This document shows positions 15,962 through 24,110 of a stretch of DNA of 43,276 nt, piece by piece. A program made the position numbers and the translations under genes. The notes under the pieces were generated by a model. That model ran no database searches. It worked only from the letters and a program-made list of their open reading frames with translations, and was not told where the DNA came from. How positions within the stretch are numbered: position 1 is the stretch's first letter; each line of letters begins with the position of its first letter. Source of the stretch: Flavobacteriaceae bacterium UBA5534 (lineage in GTDB: Bacteria > Bacteroidota > Bacteroidia > Flavobacteriales > Flavobacteriaceae); contig DINS01000020.1 in assembly GCA_002426015.1 (NCBI GenBank), forward strand, positions 1-43,276. Direction: 5' to 3'.

Positions 15962-17056
15962 ATGAAACTCTTTTTCTGCTTTTTGATTCTTATACATGCC
16001 CTAATTCATCTGTTAGGCTTTACCAAACCCTTTGGGTTAATGGATACAAACCCACTAACTAAAGACATTTCAAAACCACTTGGAATGGTCTGGTTGCTTA
16101 CAGCTATTTTGTTCCTATTGGTTTTTATTGGTTTTCTATTAAGAAAAGAATGGTGGCCAATATTGGCCTTCATAGCAATTGTTATTTCTCAAACACTCAT
16201 TTTTTTGTATTGGAAAGATGCAAAATTTGGCACTATAACCAATACAATCATTCTTATTGTAAGCATATCTGCCTACAGCAGTTATCGATTCAATCAAATG
16301 GTCATTGATGAAACCAATAAATTAATTGCCAATATAACCACTGAAAATACTTCGATTGTCACAGAAGAAGATGTTAAGCACTTGCCAGAGATTGTCAAAA
16401 AATGGATGCAGAATTCTGGAGTGATCGGTAATGAAAAAATAAACTCTGCTAGTTTAAGCCAAAAAGGGTTTATGAAAACCAAACCAGACAGCCAGTGGAA
16501 ATCGTTTTCTGCAAAACAATATTTTGATGTTTCCAACCCTTCCTTCATTTGGTTTACAGAAGTGGATTTTATGCCGATGGTCAACATGGTAGGCAGAGAC
16601 AAATTTGTTAATGGCAAAGGAGAAATGCTTATAAAGTTAGCCTCCATAGTTCCTGTTGTAAATGAAGCTGATAATGAAAAAATAAATTCTGGCACAATGA
16701 TTAGATACATGGCAGAAATAATATGGTTTCCTTCTGCAGCTCTAAATGATTATATAAAATGGGAAACTATCGATGAGCGTACCGCAAAAGCAACTTTTAC
16801 AGCAGACAACAAATCTGTTAGTGGAATTTTTAAATTCTCTGAAGAAGGCCGAATGATATCATTTGAAGCGCAACGTTATTATGGTGCTGGTAAAAAGGCA
16901 AACCAAGAAACTTGGCTAGTAAAAGTTGATGCCTATAAAACCTTTAATGATTATACCATTCCGTCAAGGTGCAAAATCGTATGGAGACTTAAAGATGCAG
17001 ATTTTGAATGGCTGGCACTAGAGGTCTTTGATGTGAAATATAATATAAAAGACTAA
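15962..17056 (+). CDS. DUF6544-family membrane protein
   Basis: The 364-residue protein has four membrane helices in the first 110 residues (MKLFFCFLILIHALIHLLGF; WLLTAILFLLVFIGFLL; ILAFIAIVISQTLIFLYW; and one more). A large soluble beta-rich domain follows, with LPEIVKKWMQNSGVIG and WFTEVDFMPM..., typical of DUF6544. Its function is not established to my knowledge. It lies 17 bp before the small DUF2784-like membrane protein and is probably cotranscribed with it. Confidence 0.8.
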   Translation: MKLFFCFLILIHALIHLLGFTKPFGLMDTNPLTKDISKPLGMVWLLTAILFLLVFIGFLLRKEWWPILAFIAIVISQTLIFLYWKDAKFGTITNTIILIVSISAYSSYRFNQMVIDETNKLIANITTENTSIVTEEDVKHLPEIVKKWMQNSGVIGNEKINSASLSQKGFMKTKPDSQWKSFSAKQYFDVSNPSFIWFTEVDFMPMVNMVGRDKFVNGKGEMLIKLASIVPVVNEADNEKINSGTMIRYMAEIIWFPSAALNDYIKWETIDERTAKATFTADNKSVSGIFKFSEEGRMISFEAQRYYGAGKKANQETWLVKVDAYKTFNDYTIPSRCKIVWRLKDADFEWLALEVFDVKYNIKD

Positions 17057-17073
17057 AACAAGGTTTTAAAACA

Positions 17074-17409
17074 ATGAAAATCGATAAACTATTCATAATT
17101 AAAAGTGTCCATACGATTATCTGGTTATTTTTTAACGTGGTCATCTTTTATCTATTATATGCAGTCATCGTTAACAAAATAGATAAATGGGTTTGGATTT
17201 GTATCAGCCTTGTTTTAATGGAAGGTGTTGTTCTATTGGCATTCAAAATGTTTTGCCCTCTAACCATTATGGCACGCAGGTACTCTAATTCGACAAAGGA
17301 TAATTTTGATATCTTTTTACCCAATTGGTTGGCCAAACACAATAAACTTATCTATACAACCATCTTTGTGATTGCTGTTTTGATGCTTCTTTTTAGAAAT
17401 ATTTTTTAA
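17074..17409 (+). CDS. Small DUF2784-like membrane protein
   Basis: The 111-residue protein has three predicted membrane helices, near 12-32, 38-60 and 92-108. Between them is the soluble segment CPLTIMARRYSNSTKDNFDI, resembling the CPLT motif of DUF2784-type proteins. The family has no assigned reaction. It follows the DUF6544 gene closely and probably shares its mRNA. Confidence 0.7.
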   Translation: MKIDKLFIIKSVHTIIWLFFNVVIFYLLYAVIVNKIDKWVWICISLVLMEGVVLLAFKMFCPLTIMARRYSNSTKDNFDIFLPNWLAKHNKLIYTTIFVIAVLMLLFRNIF

Positions 17410-17470
17410 TGACATTGTAGTTACTCTTTACTCTAAAATTAAGCCCATCTAATTGATGAGGTGTTTTTTT

Positions 17471-17478
17471 TATCTTTA
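17471..17478 (+). promoter_or_regulatory. Weak -7 box for the DUF3108 gene
   Basis: TATCTTTA matches seven of eight positions of TAnnTTTG and lies 59 bp before the ATG at 17538. A TTG at 17453-17455 is a poor -33 at 15 bp. The call is tentative. Confidence 0.3.
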
Positions 17479-17537
17479 CATGCAATTTTATGGCACAATA
17501 AATGTAATAATGAACGTTATTAAACAAACCTAACTTT

Positions 17538-18314
17538 ATGAAATATACAATTCTAGCCTTAACGCTACTTATCACCTCCTTTGGATTATCGCAAAACACC
17601 TCTATAGGAAATAATGAAAAACTAACATTTTCAGCGTCCTATAACATGTCTGGGCTACTTACAGAAATTGCGCAAGTGACCATGGAGACCAGTGAGGTAA
17701 AAACATCTAGTTCAACTTTATTAAGGTTAAAATGTTCGGCTGCTACCTATAGTAGCTTTGACAGTTATTTTAAAATCAGGGACCTCTATGAAAGTTATGT
17801 CAGCCCAACATCGTTAACTCCTTTTTTATATAAGCGAGATATCAATGAAGGTACCTACAATAAGTTTGAGCAATACAAATTCAACCACAAATCAAAAACG
17901 GTAGAAAGCATATTCAGAAAGAAGAAAAAATCGGGCGATTTAGAAGAAATAAAAACGGTCAAGATTGGCGGAAACACAAAAGATTTGGTTTCTACAATTT
18001 ATCATATTAGAAATTTAGACATCCATAAGGCAAAACCTGGCGACTCGTCAAGCTTTCCTTTTTTGTTTGATAATGAAGAGTTGATTATTGTCGTAAAATA
18101 TTTAAGCAAAGAAACCATCAACACCAATCTTGGCAAAAAAGAGTGTTACAAGTTGGCTGTCAGTCTAAAAAACGACAATGCACTAAAGGGCAATAATGAA
18201 AATTTATTGTGGCTCACCGCTGATGCAAACAAAGTTCCAGTCTATGCAAAATTTAAAATTGCAGTAGGTACTGGAGAATTAAAGATAAAATCGGCAACTG
18301 GTCTAAAAAATTAA
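17538..18314 (+). CDS. Secreted DUF3108-type protein
   Basis: The 258-residue protein has a signal peptide (MKYTILALTLLITSFGLSQ) and a beta-rich body resembling DUF3108 periplasmic proteins: LTFSASYNMSGLLTEIAQVT early, YFKIRDLYESYVSP in the middle and a conserved end (ADANKVPVYAKFKIAVGTGE). The role is unknown; such proteins are envelope-associated in Bacteroidota. It is separated by four bases from the next gene and shares the terminator at 18749-18778. Confidence 0.8.
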   Translation: MKYTILALTLLITSFGLSQNTSIGNNEKLTFSASYNMSGLLTEIAQVTMETSEVKTSSSTLLRLKCSAATYSSFDSYFKIRDLYESYVSPTSLTPFLYKRDINEGTYNKFEQYKFNHKSKTVESIFRKKKKSGDLEEIKTVKIGGNTKDLVSTIYHIRNLDIHKAKPGDSSSFPFLFDNEELIIVVKYLSKETINTNLGKKECYKLAVSLKNDNALKGNNENLLWLTADANKVPVYAKFKIAVGTGELKIKSATGLKN

Positions 18315-18318
18315 TACT

Positions 18319-18720
18319 ATGAGACGTTTATTTATCATTTTAGGGTTTATCGCAGCCATTTTAGCAGTCGTCCTATCTGTGACACCACTATCTAAAATTG
18401 CATACATACCAGCTGTAGCTGCTTTAATTTTTGGGTTGGTAGCATTTTATTTGTCCAATCAAAAACAACTCCCAAAAAAATCGATACAACTCATCTTTTT
18501 ATTGACCATTATTTCACTGTCTCTTACAACCTATAAAGCAATTTTCAATAAAGCCGAACTTGGCAATACTGAAATGCTTCAACAAAAAGAAAAGGAATCT
18601 GAAGAAAAGGCAATTGAAGAGCTTGAAGGTCTCGATCTTGACGAATTGGAAGGAATAGAGGACATAAACACAGAAGACCTCAACGAAATAGACCTTAATG
18701 AATTAGACTCCATCAACTAA
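18319..18720 (+). CDS. Small membrane protein with acidic repetitive tail
   Basis: The 133-residue protein has three predicted membrane helices (MRRLFIILGFIAAILAVVLS; IAYIPAVAALIFGLVAFYLS; SIQLIFLLTIISLSLTTYKA). A very acidic tail (about 95-133) repeats the pattern L-[DE]-E-[LI], as in GLDLDELEGIEDINTED and NEIDLNELDS. The tail has almost no basic residues. I do not recognise a named family. It is coupled to the DUF3108 gene, and a partnership at the inner membrane is inferred. Confidence 0.7.
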   Translation: MRRLFIILGFIAAILAVVLSVTPLSKIAYIPAVAALIFGLVAFYLSNQKQLPKKSIQLIFLLTIISLSLTTYKAIFNKAELGNTEMLQQKEKESEEKAIEELEGLDLDELEGIEDINTEDLNEIDLNELDSIN

Positions 18721-18748
18721 TAGTTTTTGTCATTCCAAAATTTAAAAT

Positions 18749-18778
18749 GGGGATTGCTTCGGTATTCCCCTTTTTTTT
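18749..18778 (+). terminator. Rho-independent terminator with TTCG loop
   Basis: GGGGATTGC (18749-18757), a TTCG tetraloop and GGTATTCCCC form the stem with one mismatch, followed by eight T. It closes the DUF3108 operon. Confidence 0.85.
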
Positions 18779-18810
18779 GTTTTATTTGACTGAAAATTTG
18801 TCAATTACCT

Positions 18811-19845
18811 ATGAAAATTCTTCTTTTTGCTTCTGCTTTAACGCTTGTAGGCTCATGTGCAACAAAAAGATATACTGAAAAAATACAAGACATTAAAGAT
18901 GGTATTGTGTTTGAGGATGCCAATCAGATTAATACTTATGCTAAAACTATAACTGCTGAAGAATTAAGTGACCATGTATATGCTTTCTCTTCTGATGAAA
19001 ATCAAGGCCGCAAAACTGGAGAGTTTGGACACCATAAAGCAACTCATTTTTTAAAGGATTATTATATAAAGGAAGGTATTTCAAGTCCTTTTGGAACAGA
19101 TAATTACTATCAAAATATTCCTGAATCCTTCTTTACGAATGGCATTAAGAGCTCGCAAAACGTATTGGCCTTTATTGAGGGCTCCGAATTGCCAAACCAA
19201 ATCCTCATCATCTCTGCACATTCTGATCATGAAGGTATCAAAGACAGCTTAATATATAATGGTGCCGACGATAATGCTTCTGGTACTTCAGCTTTGTTGG
19301 AAATGGCTCAAGCATTTCAAAAAGCAAAAAATGAAGGGTTTGGTCCAAAACGCAGTATCTTATTTTTACACCTTACTGGTGAAGAGGAAGGTTTATATGG
19401 ATCTCGCTATTATATTGAGCATCCAGTATTTGCATTAGACAGCACCATTGCAAACCTTAATATCGATATGATTGGTCGTGTTGACAAGTATCACAAGGAC
19501 AACCCAAATTACATATACATCATTGGAGCAGACCGATTGAGCACCGAACTGCATTATATTTCGGAGGCTGCAAACAATAAGTTCACACAGTTAGAGTTGG
19601 ATTATAGGTATAATGTTGAAAACGAACCAAATCAATACTATTCAAGATCTGACCATTACAATTTCGCCCGAAAGGGAATTCCTGTTATTTTCTATTTTAA
19701 TGGTGAACATGAAGATTATCACCAACCAACTGATACTGCAGATAAAATCAACTTTCCGTTACTTGCCAAGCGAACCCAACTTATTTTTTCAACCGCTTGG
19801 TATTTAGCAAATTGCCCTAAAAAAATTAACGTCGATAAAAATTAA
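18811..19845 (+). CDS. M28-family metallopeptidase lipoprotein (short form)
   Basis: The 344-residue protein has a lipoprotein signal ending LVGSCATKR (Cys16) and a zinc aminopeptidase domain. Metal ligands lie in SAHSDHEGI, NGADDNASGT, TGEEEGLYGS, LNIDMIGRVD and DYHQPTDT, in the order H, D, E, D, H. No protease-associated insert is present. It probably trims peptides in the periplasm or at the cell surface. A paralogue with an insert follows 101 bp downstream. The substrate is unknown. Confidence 0.9.
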   Translation: MKILLFASALTLVGSCATKRYTEKIQDIKDGIVFEDANQINTYAKTITAEELSDHVYAFSSDENQGRKTGEFGHHKATHFLKDYYIKEGISSPFGTDNYYQNIPESFFTNGIKSSQNVLAFIEGSELPNQILIISAHSDHEGIKDSLIYNGADDNASGTSALLEMAQAFQKAKNEGFGPKRSILFLHLTGEEEGLYGSRYYIEHPVFALDSTIANLNIDMIGRVDKYHKDNPNYIYIIGADRLSTELHYISEAANNKFTQLELDYRYNVENEPNQYYSRSDHYNFARKGIPVIFYFNGEHEDYHQPTDTADKINFPLLAKRTQLIFSTAWYLANCPKKINVDKN

Positions 19846-19946
19846 CATCTTCTGTGTTAAAAATTGTTAAAAGTCTGTACACAAAAATTTACAATCTATT
19901 AGTTTTTCGTAATATCGCAACTCCTTAATAATTAATATCACATTAC

Positions 19947-21527
19947 ATGAAAAATTCACTGATTATTTCAGTTTTAGCTCTCTTTATATTGAGTTGTGGT
20001 TCTACACAAAAAAATACAGTTTCAAGCAATGTAATAAAGCCTGTTGATCCTACTACTTATGGAACGACAATTACTTCTGCAGACTTAAAAGAGATGCTTT
20101 ACACTTACGCTTCTGACGAATTTCAAGGAAGAGAAACTGGTGAAGCTGGCCAAAAAATGGCTGTTGAATATCTAAAACAAAAGTATGTAACCATGGGAAT
20201 CCCTTCTCCATTGTCTGGAGATGATTATTTTCAAGAAGTACCTTTAGAAAAACAATCGTTTTCTAATTCTTCAATGACAATCAATGGTAAAATCTATAAT
20301 AACCTAGAAGACCTTATCACATTGTCATCCAATAAAAGTCAAACATTTACTGTAACTGAAGTGGTATATGCTGGTTATGGTATTGATGATGATAAGTACT
20401 CTGATTACAAAAATATTGATGTTAAAGGTAAAGTGGTTTTAATAAAAGCTGGTGAACCTACCAATGCCGACGGAACATTTGTCACCACAGGTACAAAGGA
20501 TGCCACCAAATGGACAAATGGTCGCCAAGCATTATCATCAAAAAGAAATGTAGCTATTGATAAAGGTGCAAAAGCCCTGATTTTAATCGATGCTGTTCAG
20601 TTTCCAATATATTCTCAATATTTATCAAGAGTAGCGCAATCTGGTGGCAATGGAAGATTGTCATTAAAATCTGATGAAGAAAGCATGCATGTTTTTATGG
20701 CAAATGAAAATTTAGGAAAAGCTTTATATAGTGACATTCTTACAAATGATACTGCAAAAACCTTATCAACATCAGTTACTGTTGCTATAGAAAACCAATC
20801 AGAAGAAGTGATTTCTGAAAATGTGGTTGCCTTTATTAGAGGAACTGAAAAACCAGATGAAATTATTGTTATCTCTGCGCATCTAGACCATGAAGGCATC
20901 AAAGATGGTGAGGTTTATAATGGCGCAGACGATGATGGTTCTGGTACTGTTGCAGTCGTCGAAATTGCACAAGCATTTAAAAAAGCAGTTGATGAAGGAC
21001 ATGGCCCAAAACGTTCAATCCTGTTTTTACATGTTACAGGTGAAGAAAAAGGGCTTCTTGGTTCTAAATACTATACCGATAATGATCCAATTTTTCCTTT
21101 AGCAAATACCATGGTCAACCTTAATATTGACATGATTGGTCGTACCGACCCAAAACGTGAAGGTGATAGAAACTATGTTTATCTTATTGGGTCTGATAAG
21201 TTGAGTACTGAACTTCACAACGTTTCTGAAACCATCAACAAAAAATACTCAAACATTACTCTAGATTATACCTATAATGATGAAAACGATCCTAACCGTT
21301 ATTATTACAGATCTGATCATTACAACTTTGCAAAAAACAATATTCCGGTAATTTTCTACTTTAATGGAACACATGCAGATTATCACAAACCATCTGATAC
21401 TCCTGATAAAATCCAGTATGATTTATTGGAAAACAGAACACGTTTGGTCTTTTATACTGCCTGGGAGTTAGCTAATAGAGACCAAAAAATTAAAGCTGAC
21501 AAACCAAAAACAACGTCAAATCCTTAA
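19947..21527 (+). CDS. M28-family metallopeptidase lipoprotein with PA domain
   Basis: The 526-residue protein has a lipoprotein signal ending FILSCGSTQ. A protease-associated domain insert (about 100-275: VVYAGYGIDDDKYSDYKNID, VKGKVVLIKAGEP) precedes the same M28 core as its neighbour: SAHLDHEGI, NGADDDGSGT, TGEEKGLLGS, DMIGRTD, DYHKPSDT. The cores are clearly duplicates; the insert accounts for the roughly 180-residue size difference. The PA domain often gates access or binds substrate. A strong terminator follows the stop. Confidence 0.92.
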   Translation: MKNSLIISVLALFILSCGSTQKNTVSSNVIKPVDPTTYGTTITSADLKEMLYTYASDEFQGRETGEAGQKMAVEYLKQKYVTMGIPSPLSGDDYFQEVPLEKQSFSNSSMTINGKIYNNLEDLITLSSNKSQTFTVTEVVYAGYGIDDDKYSDYKNIDVKGKVVLIKAGEPTNADGTFVTTGTKDATKWTNGRQALSSKRNVAIDKGAKALILIDAVQFPIYSQYLSRVAQSGGNGRLSLKSDEESMHVFMANENLGKALYSDILTNDTAKTLSTSVTVAIENQSEEVISENVVAFIRGTEKPDEIIVISAHLDHEGIKDGEVYNGADDDGSGTVAVVEIAQAFKKAVDEGHGPKRSILFLHVTGEEKGLLGSKYYTDNDPIFPLANTMVNLNIDMIGRTDPKREGDRNYVYLIGSDKLSTELHNVSETINKKYSNITLDYTYNDENDPNRYYYRSDHYNFAKNNIPVIFYFNGTHADYHKPSDTPDKIQYDLLENRTRLVFYTAWELANRDQKIKADKPKTTSNP

Positions 21528-21531
21528 TATT

Positions 21532-21566
21532 AAAAAAGCCTTTCAGTTATTCTGAAAGGCTTTTTT
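21532..21566 (+). terminator. Rho-independent terminator
   Basis: AAAAAAGCCTTTCAG and CTGAAAGGCTTTTTT form a perfect 15-bp stem around TTATT. It ends the peptidase gene and may work in both directions because A and T runs flank the GC stem. Confidence 0.92.
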
Positions 21567-21583
21567 ACTTTATTTCACAGCAC

Positions 21584-21612
21584 AAAAAAAGCTTCTCCGT
21601 TAAGAGAGGCTT
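21584..21612 (-). terminator. Second minus-strand terminator beyond tRNA-His
   Basis: AAGCTTCTC (21589-21597) pairs with GAGAGGCTT (21604-21612) with one wobble, and a run of A on the plus strand (T on the minus) follows. It lies just beyond the decayed tRNA-like copy, in the position a terminator of that copy would take. Confidence 0.6.
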
Positions 21613-21618
21613 CGAATT

Positions 21619-21656
21619 TTGGATGGAAGACTGGGCTTACCTCGACTACGCTCGGC
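21619..21656 (-). pseudogene. Decayed 3' copy of tRNA-His
   Basis: GGATGGAAGACTGGGCTT (21621-21638) corresponds to GGGTGGAAGACCGGGCTC at the tRNA-His 3' end (21735 onward). The likeness continues, more weakly, into CTCGG. The copy also has a hairpin terminator on its downstream side, as the real gene does. It covers only the acceptor and T-arm half and cannot form a tRNA. A tandem duplication followed by decay is the simplest reading. Confidence 0.5.
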
Positions 21657-21674
21657 ATAAACTTCTCGCCCACA

Positions 21675-21691
21675 TCCTATTTAAAATAGGA
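21675..21691. repeat. Perfect 17-bp palindrome
   Basis: TCCTATTT, A, AAATAGGA forms a perfect inverted repeat with a one-base centre between the decayed copy and the tRNA-His terminator. No function can be assigned. Confidence 0.5.
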
Positions 21692-21695
21692 CATA

Positions 21696-21728
21696 CAAAA
21701 AAAGTCCTCAAATTTATTTGAAGACTTT
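21696..21728 (-). terminator. Terminator of tRNA-His
   Basis: AAAGTCCTCAAAT (21701-21713) and ATTTGAAGACTTT (21716-21728) pair with one wobble around a two-base loop. The minus strand continues into a T-run. It begins seven bases after the tRNA 3' end. Confidence 0.75.
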
Positions 21729-21734
21729 AGTTCT

Positions 21735-21810
21735 GGGTGGAAGACCGGGCTCGAACCGGCGACCCTCGGTACCACAAACCGATGCTCTAACCAACTGAGC
21801 TACAACCACC
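21735..21810 (-). tRNA. tRNA-His (GTG)
   Basis: The minus strand folds as a tRNA: D arm AGCTCAGTTGGTTAGAGC, anticodon arm TCGGT-TTGTGGT-ACCGA with anticodon GTG, and T arm CCGG-TTCGAGC-CCGG. It has the extra 5' G (-1) that marks histidine tRNAs, facing C73. CCA is not encoded. The acceptor stem GTGGTTG/CTTCCAC contains two T:T mismatches, so it is weaker than usual. I regard it as the functional gene, because the rest is canonical and a terminator follows. Confidence 0.92.
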
Positions 21811-21886
21811 ATGTAGCCACATTTTTCAATGCGTGTGCAAATGTAATTTATTTAGTAGTTTCTACAAAGATTTTTTTTGAAAAAAA

Positions 21887-22603
21887 TTAAATTAAATCAA
21901 ACAAACTATTAACAGCAACATACCGTTCTACCGTAAATCCTTCCCCATGTTCTACACCTATCATCCTGCCTAAATCTCTAGCTCGATACTCGACACTGTC
22001 AGTAAAATTTTTGCTCGATATTGGTGTTTCTGGCAATTTGCTATTTGGATCATAAAACTGTGTGTTGTAAGCCAATACAGCTTTCATTTTAACATCCATA
22101 AACCCTGAAACATCTACCACAACATCTGGTGCTATATGTTTCCACTGTATGTAATGATATACTTGTTTTGGTCGCCATTGTTGTTGTGCTTTACCATCAA
22201 GATTTGTTTCAATCTTTAATAGACCACTCAAAAAACAAGCATCACTTACCAACTGACTTCCTTTTCCGTGATCGATATGTCTGTCTTCAACGGCATTGCA
22301 TAAGACAATTTCAGGTTGATACTTTCGTATCATTTTAATAATTTCGAGCTGATGTTGCTTATCATTTACAAAAAAACCGTCGGCAAAACCTAAATTCTCC
22401 CTAACTTCAACTCCAAGAATTTTTGCCGCATTCTTGGCTTCCTCATCACGCGTTTGTGCAGTACCTCGTGTACCCAACTCACCTCGTGTCAAATCTATAA
22501 TACCTACTTTTTTACCTCGTTTAATTTCTTTTGCAATGGTAGCACTACAACCTAACTCAACATCATCTGGATGTGCTCCAATAGCCAATATATCTAGTTT
22601 CAT
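21887..22603 (-). CDS. bshB1: Bacillithiol biosynthesis deacetylase
   Basis: The 238-residue LmbE-like zinc deacetylase has HPDD (11-14), the DLTRGELGTRGT loop and HIDH (109-112). BshB1 removes the acetyl group from GlcNAc-malate to give glucosaminyl-malate, the second step of bacillithiol synthesis; cysteine is added next by BshC. The match to the Bacteroidota BshB1 type is strong over the full length, including FYDPNSKLPETPIS. It is last in a four-gene operon that begins with a trans-sulfuration enzyme, a possible source of that cysteine. Confidence 0.92.
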   Translation of the reverse strand: MKLDILAIGAHPDDVELGCSATIAKEIKRGKKVGIIDLTRGELGTRGTAQTRDEEAKNAAKILGVEVRENLGFADGFFVNDKQHQLEIIKMIRKYQPEIVLCNAVEDRHIDHGKGSQLVSDACFLSGLLKIETNLDGKAQQQWRPKQVYHYIQWKHIAPDVVVDVSGFMDVKMKAVLAYNTQFYDPNSKLPETPISSKNFTDSVEYRARDLGRMIGVEHGEGFTVERYVAVNSLFDLI

Positions 22604-22607
22604 TGTT

Positions 22608-23507
22608 CTATTTATGTTTTTTATTCCACTCGTTTTGTTCTGTTTTGGTCAAAAATGTCCAAGCGACCACACGACTCACTTTATTGCCTTGTATCATGTC
22701 CAATACTCTTATTTCGGTCGCTCCTAATTTTTGTAAAGATGCTTGCATGGATTTTACATTGCCAATGTTGGAAACCAAGCTTGTAAACCAAAAACATTGT
22801 TGTTTAAATTGTGAGCTTTCATAAAGGTAATTGTGCAAAAAGGCTTTTTCTCCACCTTTATAACTCAACTCTTTGGAGGTTCCGCTGAAATTGCGGACCA
22901 GTTTTTCATTTTGTCTGTCCAGACCTTTTAATTTTGTTTTAGTTGCTTCTATAGCTTCTTCTTCACTTCTAAAAAAAGGAGGGTTACACATACTTGCCGT
23001 AAAGGTATCTGAAGGTTTTATAATTCCTTTTAAAATGTGCATGGCATTGTTTTGAGTACGCAATTCGATACAACTGTTCAATTCATTTTTATCAATGATC
23101 TTTTGAGCTGTTTGTAACGATTCTACTTCTATATCAGATCCGACAAAGCTCCAATTATATACTGATTGCCCAAGCAATGGATAAATACAGGTAGCTCCTG
23201 TACCAATATCCAAAATCCTTGTATCTGAATCCAATTGACTTCTTTGCAATAGCTCCGCTAAATGGTGTATATAATCTACTCTACTTGGTATGGGAGGACA
23301 AAGATTCTTATCAGGAAACTCCCAAAAGCTAATGTTGTAATGTGAAAGCAACAAGGCTTTGTTCAGTGCTTTGACTGCATCAGGAATTGCGAAATCAATA
23401 GTTTGTGTTCTGTATTCGTTTTCAAAAACAAATGGTTCTAACTCTTCAAACGCTTCCGTTAAGACATCAAAATCATATTTTTTATTATGAAGGTTGTTTC
23501 TATGCAC
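22608..23507 (-). CDS. rlmF: 23S rRNA (adenine-1618-N6)-methyltransferase
   Basis: The 299-residue protein matches RlmF over its length: start HRNNLHNKKYDFDVL, CPPIPSRVDYIHHLA (70-84), SAM motif DIGTGATCIYPLLG (100-113) and catalytic NPPFF (175-179), typical of N6-adenine methyltransferases. It methylates A1618 of 23S rRNA. The start is GTG 23507, four bases after the TMEM175 stop; no ATG lies between the two genes. It precedes bshB1 by four bases in the same operon. Confidence 0.92.
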   Translation of the reverse strand: MHRNNLHNKKYDFDVLTEAFEELEPFVFENEYRTQTIDFAIPDAVKALNKALLLSHYNISFWEFPDKNLCPPIPSRVDYIHHLAELLQRSQLDSDTRILDIGTGATCIYPLLGQSVYNWSFVGSDIEVESLQTAQKIIDKNELNSCIELRTQNNAMHILKGIIKPSDTFTASMCNPPFFRSEEEAIEATKTKLKGLDRQNEKLVRNFSGTSKELSYKGGEKAFLHNYLYESSQFKQQCFWFTSLVSNIGNVKSMQASLQKLGATEIRVLDMIQGNKVSRVVAWTFLTKTEQNEWNKKHK

Positions 23508-23511
23508 AATA

Positions 23512-24105
23512 CTATGCGTTATTTGGATGGTTTTCTCTTAATTTATTTTCTATTCGTCTGTCTGGAATTAGCCACATGATAGCTACCAAAACAAACATAG
23601 CTCCAGAAATCCAAACACTTATAAATGCTCCAACAATACCTATAACATACAACAATGGTGAAATCTTTCCTTTGATATCCTTACCAAGAGCATTTGCCAA
23701 AATGGATTCTTTTCCGTGGCTCTTGATGATGAGTCGCTGTAAAATAAAATAAGCTATTGCTGCACACAATAACACTACTCCATACAAAAACACCGAAGCT
23801 GATGTAAAATGATTTTCACCCATCCAACCTGTAACAAATGGAATTAAAGACAACCAAAAGAGTAAATGCATATTTGCCCATAAAATAGAACCTGTCACGT
23901 GTTTTACAGTATGCATCATATGGTGGTGGTTATTCCAATAAATGGCGATGTAAATGAAACTCAACACATAACTTCCAAAAACAGGGAGTAATGGTCTTAA
24001 ATCTTCAAAACCACCTCCATGAGGTACTTTCATTTCGAGTACCATAATGGTGATGATGATTGCCAAAACACCGTCGGTAAATGCTTCAAGTCTTCCTTTG
24101 GTCAT
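23512..24105 (-). CDS. TMEM175-family (DUF1211) potassium channel-like protein
   Basis: The 197-residue protein has six predicted membrane helices. The first carries the family signature RLEAFTDGVLAIIITIMVLE (RxxxF[ST]D, residues 5-24). The N-x-HH pattern WNNHHHMMH follows helix 2. Bacterial members are single-repeat tetrameric K+ channels. It lies five bases after the trans-sulfuration gene. Its link to thiol metabolism is unclear and it may simply share the operon. Confidence 0.88.
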   Translation of the reverse strand: MTKGRLEAFTDGVLAIIITIMVLEMKVPHGGGFEDLRPLLPVFGSYVLSFIYIAIYWNNHHHMMHTVKHVTGSILWANMHLLFWLSLIPFVTGWMGENHFTSASVFLYGVVLLCAAIAYFILQRLIIKSHGKESILANALGKDIKGKISPLLYVIGIVGAFISVWISGAMFVLVAIMWLIPDRRIENKLRENHPNNA

Positions 24106-24110
24106 CTTAT

